This document shows, in pieces, positions 20,841-32,167 of a stretch of 64,000 nucleotides of DNA (position 1 is the stretch's first letter; the number at the start of each line of letters is the position of its first letter). The notes under the pieces were generated by a model. That model was not told the DNA's origin, did not search any database, and worked only from the letters and a program-made list of their open reading frames with translations. The stretch spans positions 58,792,638 to 58,856,637 of the forward strand of contig CM043699.1 in assembly GCA_023935145.1 (NCBI GenBank). The letters are read 5' to 3'. The stretch is from Bretschneidera sinensis. Taxonomy: Eukaryota > Streptophyta > Magnoliopsida > Brassicales > Akaniaceae. Made by a program: the position numbers and the translations under genes.

Positions 20841-21973
20841 CACTACAAAAAAGTTGACATATACCAAAAGTCAAAATCCGTCGGTAAAGACCAAAAAACT
20901 GTCCGTAAAGCCTAAAAGACCATCGGTATAAACCCTTTTGGGCTATAAGGATGGTTTTGAAAAGCATAGCAAGAAATAATGTAGCTATAAGGATATACGG
21001 ACAATTTTTTGATCATCGGTATAGACAAGAGAGCTTTAGTTACGGTTTTAATTTCCATCGGTATAGGAAATGAAGCTTTACTTATGGTTTTCAAAACCGT
21101 CGATATAGGTAGTGAATCTATATCGACAGTTTTATAACCATAACTATATGTATGTTTTACTAACGGATAAAATTCATTGGTATAGCTCATCAACCTATAC
21201 CAATGGTTTATCCTGCTATAGCGACAAATTTAAAGGCCGACTGTTTTTGGGCCAGTATTTGCCTTTCTTCCTCCCAAAATTTAATACTTAACGCATAATA
21301 AATCATAATATAAAAAAAATAGATAATTGAGTACACAACATTATATGAAAAAAAATCATTTCTTTCATCCAAAAACAAGTACGTACAATTGAAAAGATAA
21401 AATCTTACATAATGTCTTAACATATATAAAATCATCTTTTAGGTTGAACAACAAAGTTCTATTATATCTTAAATGTTTGCTTTTGAAATCCTGATTCCTT
21501 GGAAAGTATGGAGTATACGTATTATAATAATATTATATTAGAATTTTTAGTATATGTATTAATTATATTAGAATTATTATTTGCATATTATATATGTATT
21601 ACAATAATATTAAAACACTTAACTATATTATATTAGCTAATTAATTAATTAATTATATCGTTTTAAAATATTTAGTAATATATAAATATTTAATTATATT
21701 TTTATTTTTATTCATTATTAAACATATTTACTATATTACATTGGTCTATACTTATGGGTTTTTATATCCGTCAGTATAGACGTGATCTATAGTGACAGAA
21801 TTTTCAATCCGTTAGTATAGACGTGATCTATAGTGACTATATTTTTAATCCATCAATATACATAAAGTTTATACTAACGGATTTAAAATCCATCGGTATA
21901 GACTGTCTATACTTACGGATTTTAAATCCATCAGTATAGCCATCTGCCAGTATACTACATTTTTTTTGTAGTG
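20841..21973. mobile_element. Short non-autonomous CACTA element (1,133 bp)
   Basis: Begins CACTACAAAAAAGTTGACAT and ends ATTTTTTTTGTAGTG, giving inverted CACTACAAAAAA termini. Both ends carry many short repeats of the type ATCCGTCGGTATAG / CATCGGTATAGAC in both orientations, the subterminal repeats bound by CACTA transposases. Flanking triplets are ATA (left) and GTA (right), a one-base mismatch for the usual 3-bp TSD. Open frames inside (for example 20912-21193) are made of the repeats and encode nothing recognisable. It sits within the tract that may hold 5' exons of the Transposase_24 gene. Confidence 0.9.
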
Positions 21974-22277
21974 GTAGTCACACCATGATCTGCAAACACA
22001 TGTTTCCAAGTAAGATTAGGGATTATTGTTGTAATCTTGACAATGAAACCACAATAATTAACAAACCTTGTGAATTAGATAAAGATTTCCACAATGAATA
22101 GTTGATATGGGAGAAGTTGAAGAGATTATATAGAGTAATTAAGAATAAAACAAAGAACAAAAAACGCAAGTTAGAGTTATAAGTACAAATCATACAAAAG
22201 ATCTCTTAAATTTGTTCAATTTATAGAAATTTTAAGAATCTTGCTAACACTTAGGAAGATAAAAAGAAAGAAAGAGA
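21974..22277. other. Flank of the CACTA element, possible split transposase exon
   Basis: Minus strand shows TTTGCAG then ATCATGGTGTGACTA, and on the far side of the CACTA insert TGTGAAATCAAATTCGTGTAAGT. This could be one exon with acceptor and donor, interrupted by the element. The translation is too short to assign. Confidence 0.3.
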
Positions 22278-22344
22278 GGCAAACAAACATATTTTATTTA
22301 TGATAAAAACTCAGTACATGATTAAATTAACCCGCTAGTGTTGA
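22278..22344 (+). repeat. Host duplication copy 1, left part (interrupted by solo LTR)
   Basis: GGCAAACAAACATATTTTAT and the following bases match 24701-24767 closely. The copy continues after the solo LTR at 24363-24500. The unit is about 205 bp. Confidence 0.9.
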
Positions 22345-23163
22345 TGTAACGACCCATCCCCGAGTGGGCCCTACCCAAGATAGAATCATCACCTTTGAAC
22401 TCCGAGCCCTAACTTGATTGTCATACACCCAACTCGACACACAATACAACTCACAAATTATTGTACTCAATCAAATGATTTCATATCAATCATATTCATT
22501 CTACAGAACAATACATTACTCTTTAAAATCGATATAGTTTACAAACATTTAAATTTCTTTTCCTTTAATACAAATGTCACTTTTTTAAGAAAATAATTAT
22601 ACTCAAGACGGCTCTGAGGATGCCGCTTCCAAACCACTCATACAATCTGTAATTAACAGCTTGTAACTAAAGCTTGCTTCCATAATCAATTGCCACCTAG
22701 GGGAAAATAAAACCAAAAAAAGGGGGACGAGCTTTGAAAAGCTCAACGAATAACACATTACTCAAAGTATTAGATTTTTATACATTCAATTAATTAACAT
22801 ATAGCTCTAAGCAATTTCCATTTCTTTTGAATTATACTGTTTATATTTCTTTCATATTTTCAATTCAAATAAAATTGTCTTTCACATAATGGCACTACAC
22901 ACCATATTAAAGTCCCAAATGTATCTATAATATATTCACATGCATTCATCACATAATCCAGTCTCACACTTTCCACATCCTTATACAATCAACCCATAAA
23001 CACAACATTATCACATCACACCAATCATCATCAAATTCCAGTGGTCAACATCATATAAAATGAAATGTAATGCATGATCACATTTCAGTTCATTTCACAT
23101 TCAAATTCTTGAACCCAAGGTCTTACAATGCATTCAATTCATCTCCTCTTTTTATTTCATTTC

Positions 23164-23310
23164 ATCGCCCCTTATTGGGCTAATCATATCATATTGCCCA
23201 CCATTGGGCTAATAATATCCCATTGACCTTCATTGGGCTAATCATATCACATTGCCCCTCACTAGGCTAATCATATCACATTGCTCCTTACTGGGCTAAT
23301 CATTTCATAA
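23164..23310 (-). repeat. Minisatellite of about 37 bp x 5 inside LTR-ii
   Basis: Units read ATTGCCC..(T/C)ATTGGGCTAATCATATC, five times with 80-90% identity by eye. Related TTGGCCCAT..AGAGGCA arrays lie at equivalent places in LTR-iii and LTR-v. Confidence 0.85.
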
Positions 23311-23647
23311 CGAGGATATTTCTCCATGTACCGGTGCATTTCTCATCATATATCCTCGGATCCCCTTCACCCATTCCTGGGCAGGGTCCTATTATCTCAA
23401 CCTTATCCTCAGATCCCCTTTTCCCACTATCGGGCGAGGTCTTACCATTTTCTAAGTGCATACATTTCATTTCCATACAACAATCGTAACATCACAAACC
23501 AATTTCAAACACAATTAATTACACATTCAATTCATAACAACCCATCATATTACAATCACAATCCTTTTAATAATAACATCACTTTTTTCAATCAATCAAC
23601 AAATTTCAACAACCCATATGGCAACAAATGGTTTGTACACATCATAA

Positions 23648-23665
23648 CTTAACTCTCTCTCTCTG

Positions 23666-23708
<43 letters not shown>

Positions 23709-23710
23709 CT
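23648..23710. repeat. (CT)n followed by (AT)n microsatellite
   Basis: CTCTCT run at 23652-23684 then about 13 AT units up to 23710, within LTR-ii. Confidence 0.9.
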
Positions 23711-24362
23711 CATTTTATACATATTTGTATCCAAACACACAATCATTCATTGTATCAAAACCTTATTATAAATTTTATACATATATATATATATATATCT
23801 TAATTTCACATTCATCAATTATTAGGTCCCTCTTGCTTACTAGGAGTAAGATGTACTTACCTCGCTACGTGATCCATAACTAATCCCAACTACTTCCTTT
23901 GTCTGTAAAAGATTTTCCTATTTGCACCTAAATTTTGAGCAAGATTTCCCCATCTTTTCCTCATCTTTCTCTTTCTCTTTATCTTTTTATTATTTTCTCT
24001 TTTTCTTTCTTTCTTTCTCTCTCTCTCTCGGTCTCTCTATAATTTTTCAGCCCCAAAAATCTGGTACCTCACCCATTATATAGCCCCACTTCACCCCTTC
24101 ATTTCTCATATTTTCTACATTTTACCACACCACTCTTTAAAATTTCAGTTTTTAATTAGTTTTTCTTACCACCATTCAAAAAAAATTTAGTCTTCCCTTA
24201 ACACATATTTTTATTATTAAATTTTTAGTTTATTTACTTATTTTCAAGTCTCACTAATCTCAATATGAATTAAATATAATTTATTTTCGAAAGACACACC
24301 AACTCAAGTAGAAAAGCACTCCTGTGAATTAAAATAATTAAAATAAAATACCAGACTCTACA

Positions 24363-24500
24363 GCTGATAACAACAACACCCAACAACACAAACTACTTAT
24401 CTATTAGTAAGACAAAACCCACTTGACCTGAAACAAATACACCTTGTTAATATCTCCCACACCTTGTACCAACAAACATCCTCAACTCTATCCGAATGCC
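24363..24500 (+). repeat. Host duplication copy 1, right part
   Basis: GCTGATAACAACAACACCC and what follows match 24763-24900 (TTGATAACTACAACACCC..). It resumes exactly where the solo LTR ends. Confidence 0.9.
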
Positions 24501-24700
24501 CAAACACCAGCTTTTGCAAAATAACAAAAACCTTTTTGCCCAATATAGAACAAAACAGAAAACAGAAAGCAAGAACAACACCATGTAATTATAATAAAAT
24601 AGAAAAACAATCCTCATATCAAATAAGAATATACAATAAGAAGAAAATATATATAGTTAGTTGAAATTTAATGAATCCATGATTATCTAATTTTTTGAAA

Positions 24701-24905
24701 GGCAAACAAACATATTTTATTTATGATAAAAACTTAGTACATGATTAAATTAACCTACCAATGTTGATAACTACAACACCCAACAACACAAACTACTCAT
24801 CTATCAATAAAACAAACCCCACTGGACCTGAACTAAATACACTTCTTTAACTTCTCCCACACCTTGTAAAAACAAACATCCTCAACTCTAATATTCCACA
24901 CTCTA
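24701..24905 (+). repeat. Host duplication copy 2, uninterrupted (empty site)
   Basis: Same order as copy 1 but with no LTR: the GTTGA target lies at 24763-24767 and TAACTACAACACCC follows directly. It therefore preserves the pre-insertion sequence of LTR-ii. Confidence 0.9.
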
Positions 24906-25440
24906 TTCAAATGTGTAAACTTGGACACTATTTCCTACGAATGTTTATGAAACATTGGAAGATTATAAAGACAAATCATATTTGTGACTAGAAAATACAA
25001 ATTTGTGAGCTCTAAGATGTTTGTCCAAAACTCAACCCTTGGACTAATAATCCCATTTAGGGATTCTTATTTTTTGTAAAGTTATTAGAGAATGTCTAGG
25101 ATCAGAGATTGAAACCTAGACATGGCCAATACATGTAAATGTTTTAGTGACTACAATAATACTTAATGGTAATCTCTGAATCATCAAACAAACAAGAAAA
25201 TTGATTCAAACAGAAACCTTTCACTAGAAAATCATAGAACAAAAAACATCCAAACTCAACCACAGAAGCAAAACTAGAACAAATTGAAACCTTGACAGTA
25301 GGTCTGAGGTTTGGAGATTCTTTTTTTTTTGATAATAGAAAATTGGGTTTTCAAGGCAAATAGAAAATTGGGGGAAAAGGAAATCAAGGCTTTATTTTTT
25401 TGGTGAAATGTTTTTTTTAAAATTTTTTTTTTTAGTCTTC
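24906..25440. other. A+T-rich sequence without recognisable gene
   Basis: No conserved coding or repeat termini seen. Runs of T at 25320 and 25400-25430. Confidence 0.5.
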
Positions 25441-25651
25441 ACAAAAGAGTAAAGCTTTGGTGAGGAAATTTTTTAGTCCTACCAAAACATACATCTTTTT
25501 AGCAAGCTTTTAGTAAGTTCTTACAATAAATCGATTCACAAATACTTTAGGTAAGGATGCCATTTTATCCTTACCTTAGACTCCCCTTTGGCATAAGGAA
25601 ATATTTGGTCCTCACCAAAATTTCTAGCTGAAACTAAACTTTCTTGTAGTG
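25441..25651. mobile_element. CACTA-type terminal fragment
   Basis: The right edge is TTCTTGTAGTG (25641-25651), the complement of CACTACAAGAA. Inside, inverted subterminal copies TGGTGAGGAAAT and ATTTGGTCCTCACC support a CACTA end. No matching left terminus was found, so only one end seems to survive. Confidence 0.55.
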
Positions 25652-26573
25652 GTATTAAATGATTTATTGATAAATATATCTAAGTTGTGCATATGTGCAA
25701 ATTATTTTGGTTACATGATGTGATTGCCTAAATATGATGGTTCATTGCGGCTATGTATTCTTGTGTGGATGTGTGAATATGTTGGTATCATTATATAGAG
25801 ACTAATATTTTAAATTAGAATATTTTAATTTTTGAGTTTTCGCCTTGACGCGTGAAAGTGTGTACCTGTTCAATTTTGAGTAATAAATAAATTATGCTTA
25901 GTTGTATAGAGCTTGGAGGCAAGTAAATAAATAAATTTGGTATTAAGAAACTTGTGTTGGGGAGATTTTGAAGTTTTTAGAAATTTTTGGGTAAGTAATG
26001 AAAGAGTTATAAAGTGGGAGGATGGTTTTATGTTTTAGAAAAGTCTTGTGGTAAAAATGGAAAGAGGTGTAAGTGAAGGGATGTGTGTGCAATTGAAGAA
26101 GAAATTGGCTATATAAAGAGGAAGGGAAGTCAGATTTTTTTTCCTTGGAAGAATCTAGAGAGAGAGAGAGAGAGAGAAAAAAGAAGAAGAGAAAAGAGAA
26201 GAAAATAGAAAGAAGGGAAAAGAAAGAGAAAGAGAGGAAGAAGAAAATAGAAAGAAAGGGAAGAGAAAGAGAAAGAGAGGAAGAAGAAAACTAGAAAAAT
26301 GAAGGTAATCATGCATGTTTAGTTAATTAATATTTGAGTTGGGATTTTGAAAATTCAAGTGTTCTTGAGAAAAGTTTAAGAAAAATGGGTTTATTTACAA
26401 AATGCATTGACTAAATGATTTTGAGTTCGATTTTTCTCTTGGATAATGTTAAATCTTTGATTTAGAACCTTTGAGAGCATGTATTTGATTTGATTTGAAA
26501 GTTTCATGAGAGATAAGGTTTTTAATTTTAAGAAAAATGTGTTTTGCCCTAAAAATTTTAGATTTCGTGACCA

Positions 26574-26690
26574 GACAGTCGACTGTCTATTGAGCACAGT
26601 CGACTATGGAACTCTCCGGAACTTAGACAGTTGGACAGTCAATTGTGAAAGTTTCTAGGTAGCTTACAATTGACTACCCAATAGGGACAA
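26574..26690. promoter_or_regulatory. TCGA/AATT-centred palindromes in LTR-iii
   Basis: GACAGTCGACTGTC (26574-26587) is a perfect 14-base palindrome. Decayed relatives follow: CACAGTCGACTATGG, GACAGTCAATTGTG and ACAATTGACT. They lie about 460-580 bp after the TATA box. Confidence 0.8.
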
Positions 26691-27483
26691 TCGAATGTCC
26701 GAGCTCCTGAACCTATTTTTCAGCTTTTTCTTTGAAAATAAGTTACTTTTGTTGGAGTATTTCAATCCTAAACTTCTCCAAAAGTACTATGAGTTTGAAT
26801 ACATGATAAATTTTTAAAATTTAAGATCTTGAAGGGATTCATTTGGGTTTAAAACATATTAGAACAATTTTTTATAAAAGTTCTAAACATAATGAAAAAG
26901 GGTTTATGATTTAACCTATAGATTTCTATATGCTCGTATAAATTCCATGATAGGCTTTAGGTGTTAAATGCTTGTACACTTTTGCATGATTATACGAAGT
27001 CTAAATGTATTGGTTTAGTGTGATTAGATGGAAAACTCAAAGGCTAGGGAGTGAACCTGAAGTTGGATCTTGGCTCAACAAAGGTGACACATCTTACTCT
27101 TAGTAAGCGTGTTAAACTGTATAATAGAAATAAAATTATGATAATATGATATGATTGTGGGTATATAAGATTTTAGTACGTAAATGATAAAGAGAAATGT
27201 TATGAGAAATATATATATGTATATATACGTTGAGATATGAATTTGGAAACGATTTGACGTGATTGTGTTTGAGGAATTGTGATGTATCTGATTGTAATGA
27301 AAGTGATTGAATTGATGGCTATGAGATGCGTATGATTGTGATGAACATGATTGGTTGGATTGGTGTGAAAATGTGATGTACTTGATTTATGAATGCATTG
27401 GCATGCTATATATACGGTTAACACATTATAAGAGAAGATCCATGTTGTTGAGGACCTGGCCCGAAAAGGGGTAAGGAGCGATT

Positions 27484-27486
<3 letters not shown>

Positions 27487-27521
<35 letters not shown>
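27487..27521. repeat. (AT)n microsatellite
   Basis: About 17 uninterrupted TA units within LTR-iii. Confidence 0.95.
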
Positions 27522-27524
<3 letters not shown>

Positions 27525-27759
27525 AGAATTTAAGGGGTAGGGAATCCCCATAAGGGGTAGGGAAGAATTTAAATGATGAAAGGACCATACCTAGTAGGGG
27601 TAGGGGAGGATCTAACTTATATAGTGAAGATTGATATACAGATACATGAAAGATACCCCCGTTGTTATACGACTTGCCCCAATGACACGATATTATAATG
27701 ATACGAAACTATATACATAATTATACATCTAATTACTTTTTCTGTTAGTGCATTCTAAT

Positions 27760-27862
27760 GATTGGCCCATGAGAGGCATGCTTTACGATTGGCTCATGAG
27801 AAGCATACTTTATGATTGGCCTATGAGAGACATACATTTATGATTGGCCCATCAGAGGCATA
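27760..27862 (+). repeat. Minisatellite of about 30 bp x 4 in LTR-iii
   Basis: ATGATTGGCCCATGAGAGGCAT-like units repeat four times with small changes (GGCTCATGAGAAGCAT, GGCCTATGAGAGACAT, GGCCCATCAGAGGCAT). Confidence 0.85.
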
Positions 27863-28531
27863 TAATGTGTTGGGCCCGGTGAAGGGCACGAATGATGATT
27901 GTGATGATGGAATAGTATTTCATTGGGAGTTATTTATTCTTATTGACTTTATAATTAAGTACAGTGTCGTAAGTTTTGTATGCTTGAAAGGCTTGTAAGG
28001 ATCTCCGTAAATCCTAGTTTAACTGTTATTTCTTCTTGTTAAGAAATAGAGATAGATGATTAGAGGAAACTCAATAAAACTTAAATTTTAGTACCTTTGA
28101 AATTTGATGAATTATATGCTACAATTATAATTAAAAATGAAAATTTATTCTCTAATACGATTACTGTTAGTAAAGTGTTTTTTATTGAGCTTTTTGGCTC
28201 ACTCCTTTATTATCTAATATTTCAAGTAGTACTAGAAGTTTTATGGTCAATTCGAAGGGAGTGCTTCATAAGGCATTCTTCTACGGCATCCTTATCTTTT
28301 GGGTTTTTCGTTAGGAGTCTATTCAAGAGTTTTGTAGTGGGAAGATTTCCCTTTTATATATGATCTCAAAGTTTTAAAATTTGACCCCATGTGTGGTAAA
28401 GCTCGTTTGTTTATGTAAATTGTGATTATTTGTCTTATAAAATTGTATGTTTACATATAGATCGGTCTGATCAAAGCTAAGAGGTGATGATACCTCATCG
28501 GCTAGAACCTACCCAGTGATAGGTCATTACA

Positions 28532-29021
28532 CATTGCATCTTGATATGTGCGTTAACTGTGTGTGTATTGTAGGACATTCGGATCCAAGAGCAGGTAAAA
28601 CCATGTGAGAAGAGTGTGGTCTGAAAGTAAGTAGGACCCTGATTATGACTGGTCTAAGGCAGCTGTTGGAACATGGGGAGACGTCCCCTTGAAATAATAA
28701 AAATGATTGAGATGGTTGAAATAATGAAAATGTTTGTATGATGAGATAGATGGATTTGTTGGAAGGGATGATGGTATGGAGATGGTTTTGTACACGTGCA
28801 TCATTCCCCTTTTCTTTTATTTATCCTTAGGTGATTAGCAGAGATTTTTTTGTAAGCTCTTGTGGAGAGCTTACGAGTTGGCATCTCTTAGATGGGTCCA
28901 CACAGATGGTATCCTTAGCATGATTATTTTTTAGTCGAGCTCTTAATAGTTAGTTTGGAAAGTTGTTAATCATGGTCATGTAAATGTATTTCTTAATATG
29001 TTTTGTAATTTTTATGTACTG
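28532..29021 (+). repeat. 3' part of LTR-viii, left segment (split by copia element)
   Basis: No gene. It carries the superfamily marks GGGGAGACGTCCCC (28675-28688), hairpin GTAAGCTCT..AGAGCTTAC (28852-28874), and GGGTCCAC..GGTATCCTTAGC. It resumes at 34901 and ends at 35092. The 5' part of this LTR was not found; LTR-iii abuts it. Confidence 0.7.
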
Positions 29022-29982
29022 TGTTGGAAATCACCTTGACAAGATGCCCAGGTGGTGATCTTCCCAACACCCAAGTCTAGAATGACTTGTAGAAAGAAAT
29101 ACAGCAATCAAAAGCAAGAAAGAAAAGAAGACAAGCGATTTGTTACCGAGGTTCGGCAATAGCCTACGTCCCCATGAGTTCCTCTGAACTCTCTGCACTA
29201 AATCAATGGTTCTTTACAATTACAGCAACCCTCTTCAAGAAACCTCAAGTTCTTGAAGAAACCAAGAAGAGAAGAAAGAAGATGATAAGAACTATTACAA
29301 TGCTATCTATCTATACTACTCTCTCTTCTTTACAACCAGCCTCTCTACAATGAGTCCCTCTTGTGTTTTGTGTCTTTTCACTCTCACACAATTCTCTCTT
29401 GTATTGTGTCTTGTCACTCTTTACAATTGATCTCAAAGTATGTCACAAACTTATTGTTGATAATGAAGCTAGGTGACCCTTTATATAGTGCACCAACTTC
29501 TTGTCCAATCTTGAGAGTCAGTCTCCACCCTTAGATCTTGATGACCACTTAACCATGGCCCTCCATCAATCCTAAGTGGTGCTGTGCATTTTAACCTTGC
29601 ATCCACGCACCTAAGAAGAGGCTTAAATAAGCTATCCATGTGTGCATCAGTGTGCCTAGCGCTGCGGCACTGAACAAGGCATGCTGCGGCACTAGGCAAA
29701 ACACCATTTTCACCACTTGCTGAGTGGTGTGGCGTTGGTGAAGGAGTGGTCCCTTGCTGGGTGGTGCAGCACTGGTGAAGGAGCGGTGCAGCACACACTG
29801 ATGCTGACCTTCACATAACTGTGTGCACCCCTTTACCTTGCTGAATAAGGGTGTGTACACACACCCAAAGTGATGCACACACATGTGTGCACTCCTTTAA
29901 CATGCTGAAATTTATTCTTCCAACCTTGGTTTAGATTTTAACCATGTTTGAACCATGTTTAAACCTTAGACAAATTCCAACA
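29022..29982 (-). repeat. 3' LTR of the Tork-like element
   Basis: On the minus strand it starts TGTTGGAATTTGTCTAAGG and ends GGTGATTTCCAACA. An unusually G+C-rich part (29640-29880) carries repeated TGGTGAAGGAGTGGT-type units and GTGTGTGCACAC-like inverted repeats. Open frames there (29481-29884) are artefacts of that composition. Confidence 0.93.
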
Positions 29983-30062
29983 ATTTCTACATTTGTCTAA
30001 GTGTTTAAACCCGAACCATTGTGCAAAGAACTTCAGGATCTAAACTCATCTTGAGTCATCAA

Positions 30063-30410
30063 TTAACCGACTCTAATCCTAAGTAGTCCAAGGCAATGAT
30101 TGAACTTACTTAGAGGTAGGACTTTAGTACCTAAATCCACAGGATTTTCTTCCGTGGCTACCTTCTCCACATGGATGCATCCTTTCGTAACATTTTCCCG
30201 AATGAAATGATACCAAACATCCATATGCTTCGTCCCCTCATGGAACATCGGATTCCTCCACAAGTGCCACGCACTTTGGCTATCCGAAGACATCACCACC
30301 TGCTCTTTTAGGACCATCCACTCATCCAACAACTTTTTGCACCCTATATCCTCCTTTATGGTTTCTATAGCCGCTATGCATTCTGCTCCGGTTGTTATGA
30401 GTGCTACCAC
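30063..30410 (-). pseudogene. RNase H C-terminal part, Tork-like element
   Basis: AECIAAIETIKED, SDSQSAWHLWRNPMFHEGTK, MDVWYHFIRENV and VDLGTKVLPLSKF are the late motifs of copia RNase H. The N-terminal motifs (SDADWAG-like) are missing, because the sequence jumps from the end of RT near 30480 to here within about 70 bases. A deletion has removed the RT-RNase H junction. Confidence 0.85.
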
Positions 30411-30477
30411 TAGCTGCTACTGAGCCTTCAAATACCTCAGTAACCACTTCATCCCAAGCCAATGCTTTTTTTCGGGA

Positions 30478-31324
30478 TTACTCACAAATCTGCTGAGAAC
30501 ACCTATTGCTCAAGAAACCCTTAACCAATTTCTCTCCTTTTCTTGGATTATACACATCCCAAGGATCTTTTGTGCATGGCCAAGATCCTTCAATTTCATT
30601 ATCCTCACTGAGTTGAGCCTTCAATTTCCTTATCCTCTCCATGCTGCTCCCAATCAGCAACATGTCATCAACATAGATGAGGATGATCACCACTTCCTTA
30701 ACCTTCTGCCCCTTATAGTACAAGCATGAATCATAGTAGCTCCTCATGAAACCTAGGCTGATTATAAAGGAATCAAACATCTTATTCCATTGCTGAGGTG
30801 ATTGCTTCAGGCCATAGAGAGATTTCTTCAATTTGCACACCAACTTTCCCTGCCTTCCTTCCTCTTAGCCTTTGGGTTGCCTCATGAAAATGGTCTCATC
30901 GAGCTCTCCATGTAAGAACGTTGTCTTCACATCGATTTACTTGATTCCCCAATCAAATTGGACCACCAATGTTAACACTATCTGTATCGCCTTGTACTTC
31001 ATAACCGGTGAGAAGATTTCGGTGAAATCTATGCCTTCTTTTTGTGTGAACCCCTTCACCACCAGCCTAGCTTTATACCAGACTTCATCCCTTGGAGTAT
31101 TCCCTTCTTTGATCTTGCAGATCCATATACAATCCATAACCCTCTGTTTTTTTTAGTTTGGGCATCATCAAAGAATCAATTTCTTCCTCCATAGCCAGCT
31201 GCCACTTTAACGAATCCTTACATTCCATGGCTTCCATGTGAGTTTCTGGTCCAACCTCTCCTTCTGTCCAAGGAGCAGCAACATTAGCATCCGCAAACCT
31301 ATATCTCAAAGGTGGTCTAACCAC
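30478..31324 (-). pseudogene. Reverse transcriptase, Tork-like element (frameshifted)
   Basis: Three overlapping pieces carry RT. 31324-31085 has KWQLAMEEEIDSLM. 31137-30937 has [20 protein letters not shown] and IFSPV, followed by IDVKTTFLHGEL in another frame. 30843-30478 has KKSLYGLKQSPQQW and LIYVDDMLLIGS with the catalytic YVDD intact. At least two frame changes and one stop near 30866 break it. Confidence 0.9.
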
Positions 31325-31618
31325 CCTCCTTCCCCGGTCCCTTGTGAGTTAGTAGTCATTATGACTTGCTGCATCAACCTCTTATTGTTCAGCATCTTCT
31401 TGAGTTTCTTGAGCATGGCCTTCATTCAAGGGCTCTACTTGGTTCGAATCCTCTTGCCTTCCTTGCTCTACCTGAACCGAACTCTCTTTGATGTGATGCT
31501 CCATAACTTCTGGACTGATTTGCTCATTAGCCCCTGCAGGTTTAGTTTTCTCCAAGTAGGGAAATAACAATTCATTAAAAACAACATCCCTACTTATAAT
31601 GAGTTTTATGCCTTTCTT

Positions 31619-32167
31619 TTATAAGGACCACAACCTATATCCCTTAACCCCATCACCATATCCTAGAAATACACATTTTCTAGATCTTGGGCTAAGTTTA
31701 TCCTCCTTTTGATGTGCGTATGCAGCACACCCAAAAGTCCTAAGGTTGCTTAATGCAAGGGGTTTCCCACTCCACATCTCCATGGGAGTCTTCAGCTCTA
31801 AAGCTCTAGAGGGTGATCTATTTACCAAGTATGCAGCTGTAGCCACAACTTCTCCACAAAAATATTTTGGTAAACTGGATCTTATTAAGATGCACCTAAC
31901 CTTTTCCATAAGGGTTTTATTCATCCTCTCAGCAACTCCATTTTGCTGAGTTGTTTTTACAACCGTTCTATGTCTTAGAATGCCATTTAATTCATAGAAT
32001 TTATCAAAATCCTTATTGCAAAATTCTAAGTCATTATTGGTTCGTAAAGCCTTAACTACCCTACCTCTTAGAGGTTCCAGCAACTTCTTCCACACAAAAA
32101 AATTTATCCAAGGCATCTGATTTATTTCTAAGTTAATAAACCTACACTCTTCTTGAATAATCATCAA
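31619..32167 (-). pseudogene. Integrase core, Tork-like element
   Basis: LRTNNDLEFCNKDF stands where the family has a catalytic Asp-Asn-Gly-x-Glu-Phe block, so the second Asp reads Asn. QQNGVAERMNKTLMEKVRC carries the catalytic Glu. FGCAAYAHQKEDKL and KCVFLGYGDGVKGYRLW follow. It joins the pre-integrase piece by a frame change near 32150. Confidence 0.9.

Larger units (their letters stand above)
22345..24362 (-). mobile_element. Solo LTR of the gypsy LTR superfamily (LTR-ii)
   Basis: On the plus strand it starts TGTAACGACCCATCCCC and ends CCAGACTCTACA. On its own strand it runs TGTAGAGTCTGG to GGGATGGGTCGTTACA. Flanked by GTTGA (22340-22344) and GCTGA (24363-24367), a TSD with one change. 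TATA (minus) at about 24077-24086; hairpin GAGCTTTGAAAAGCTC at 22729-22744; five minisatellite units at 23164-23310. No internal region or PBS is attached, so it is a solo LTR. Confidence 0.92.
25750..28531 (+). mobile_element. LTR of the gypsy LTR superfamily (LTR-iii), start unresolved
   Basis: The end is clear: CCCAGTGATAGGTCATTACA at 28531, with no PBS after it. Landmarks in order: TATA (GCTATATAAAG, about 26109-26119), GA-rich microsatellite, TCGA palindromes (26574-26690), CTTACTCTTAGTAAGCG (about 27092), a long AT run (27487-27521), GGGGTAGGG repeats, a GGCCCATGAGAGGCAT minisatellite (27760-27862), hairpin GAGCTTTTTGGCTC (28187-28200) and CGGCATCCTTATC. These match LTR-iv and LTR-v in order. 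I could not fix the 5' end; about 25750 is a guess from the TATA spacing. Confidence 0.75.

Noticed and set aside
20912..21193. 93-codon frame with repeated motifs
   Set aside because: Made of CACTA subterminal repeats; no domain and bounded by the element.
29481..29884. Two Cys/His/Pro-rich frames on the minus strand
   Set aside because: They lie in the G+C-rich part of a copia LTR and recur in altered form at 34430-34810; composition artefact.
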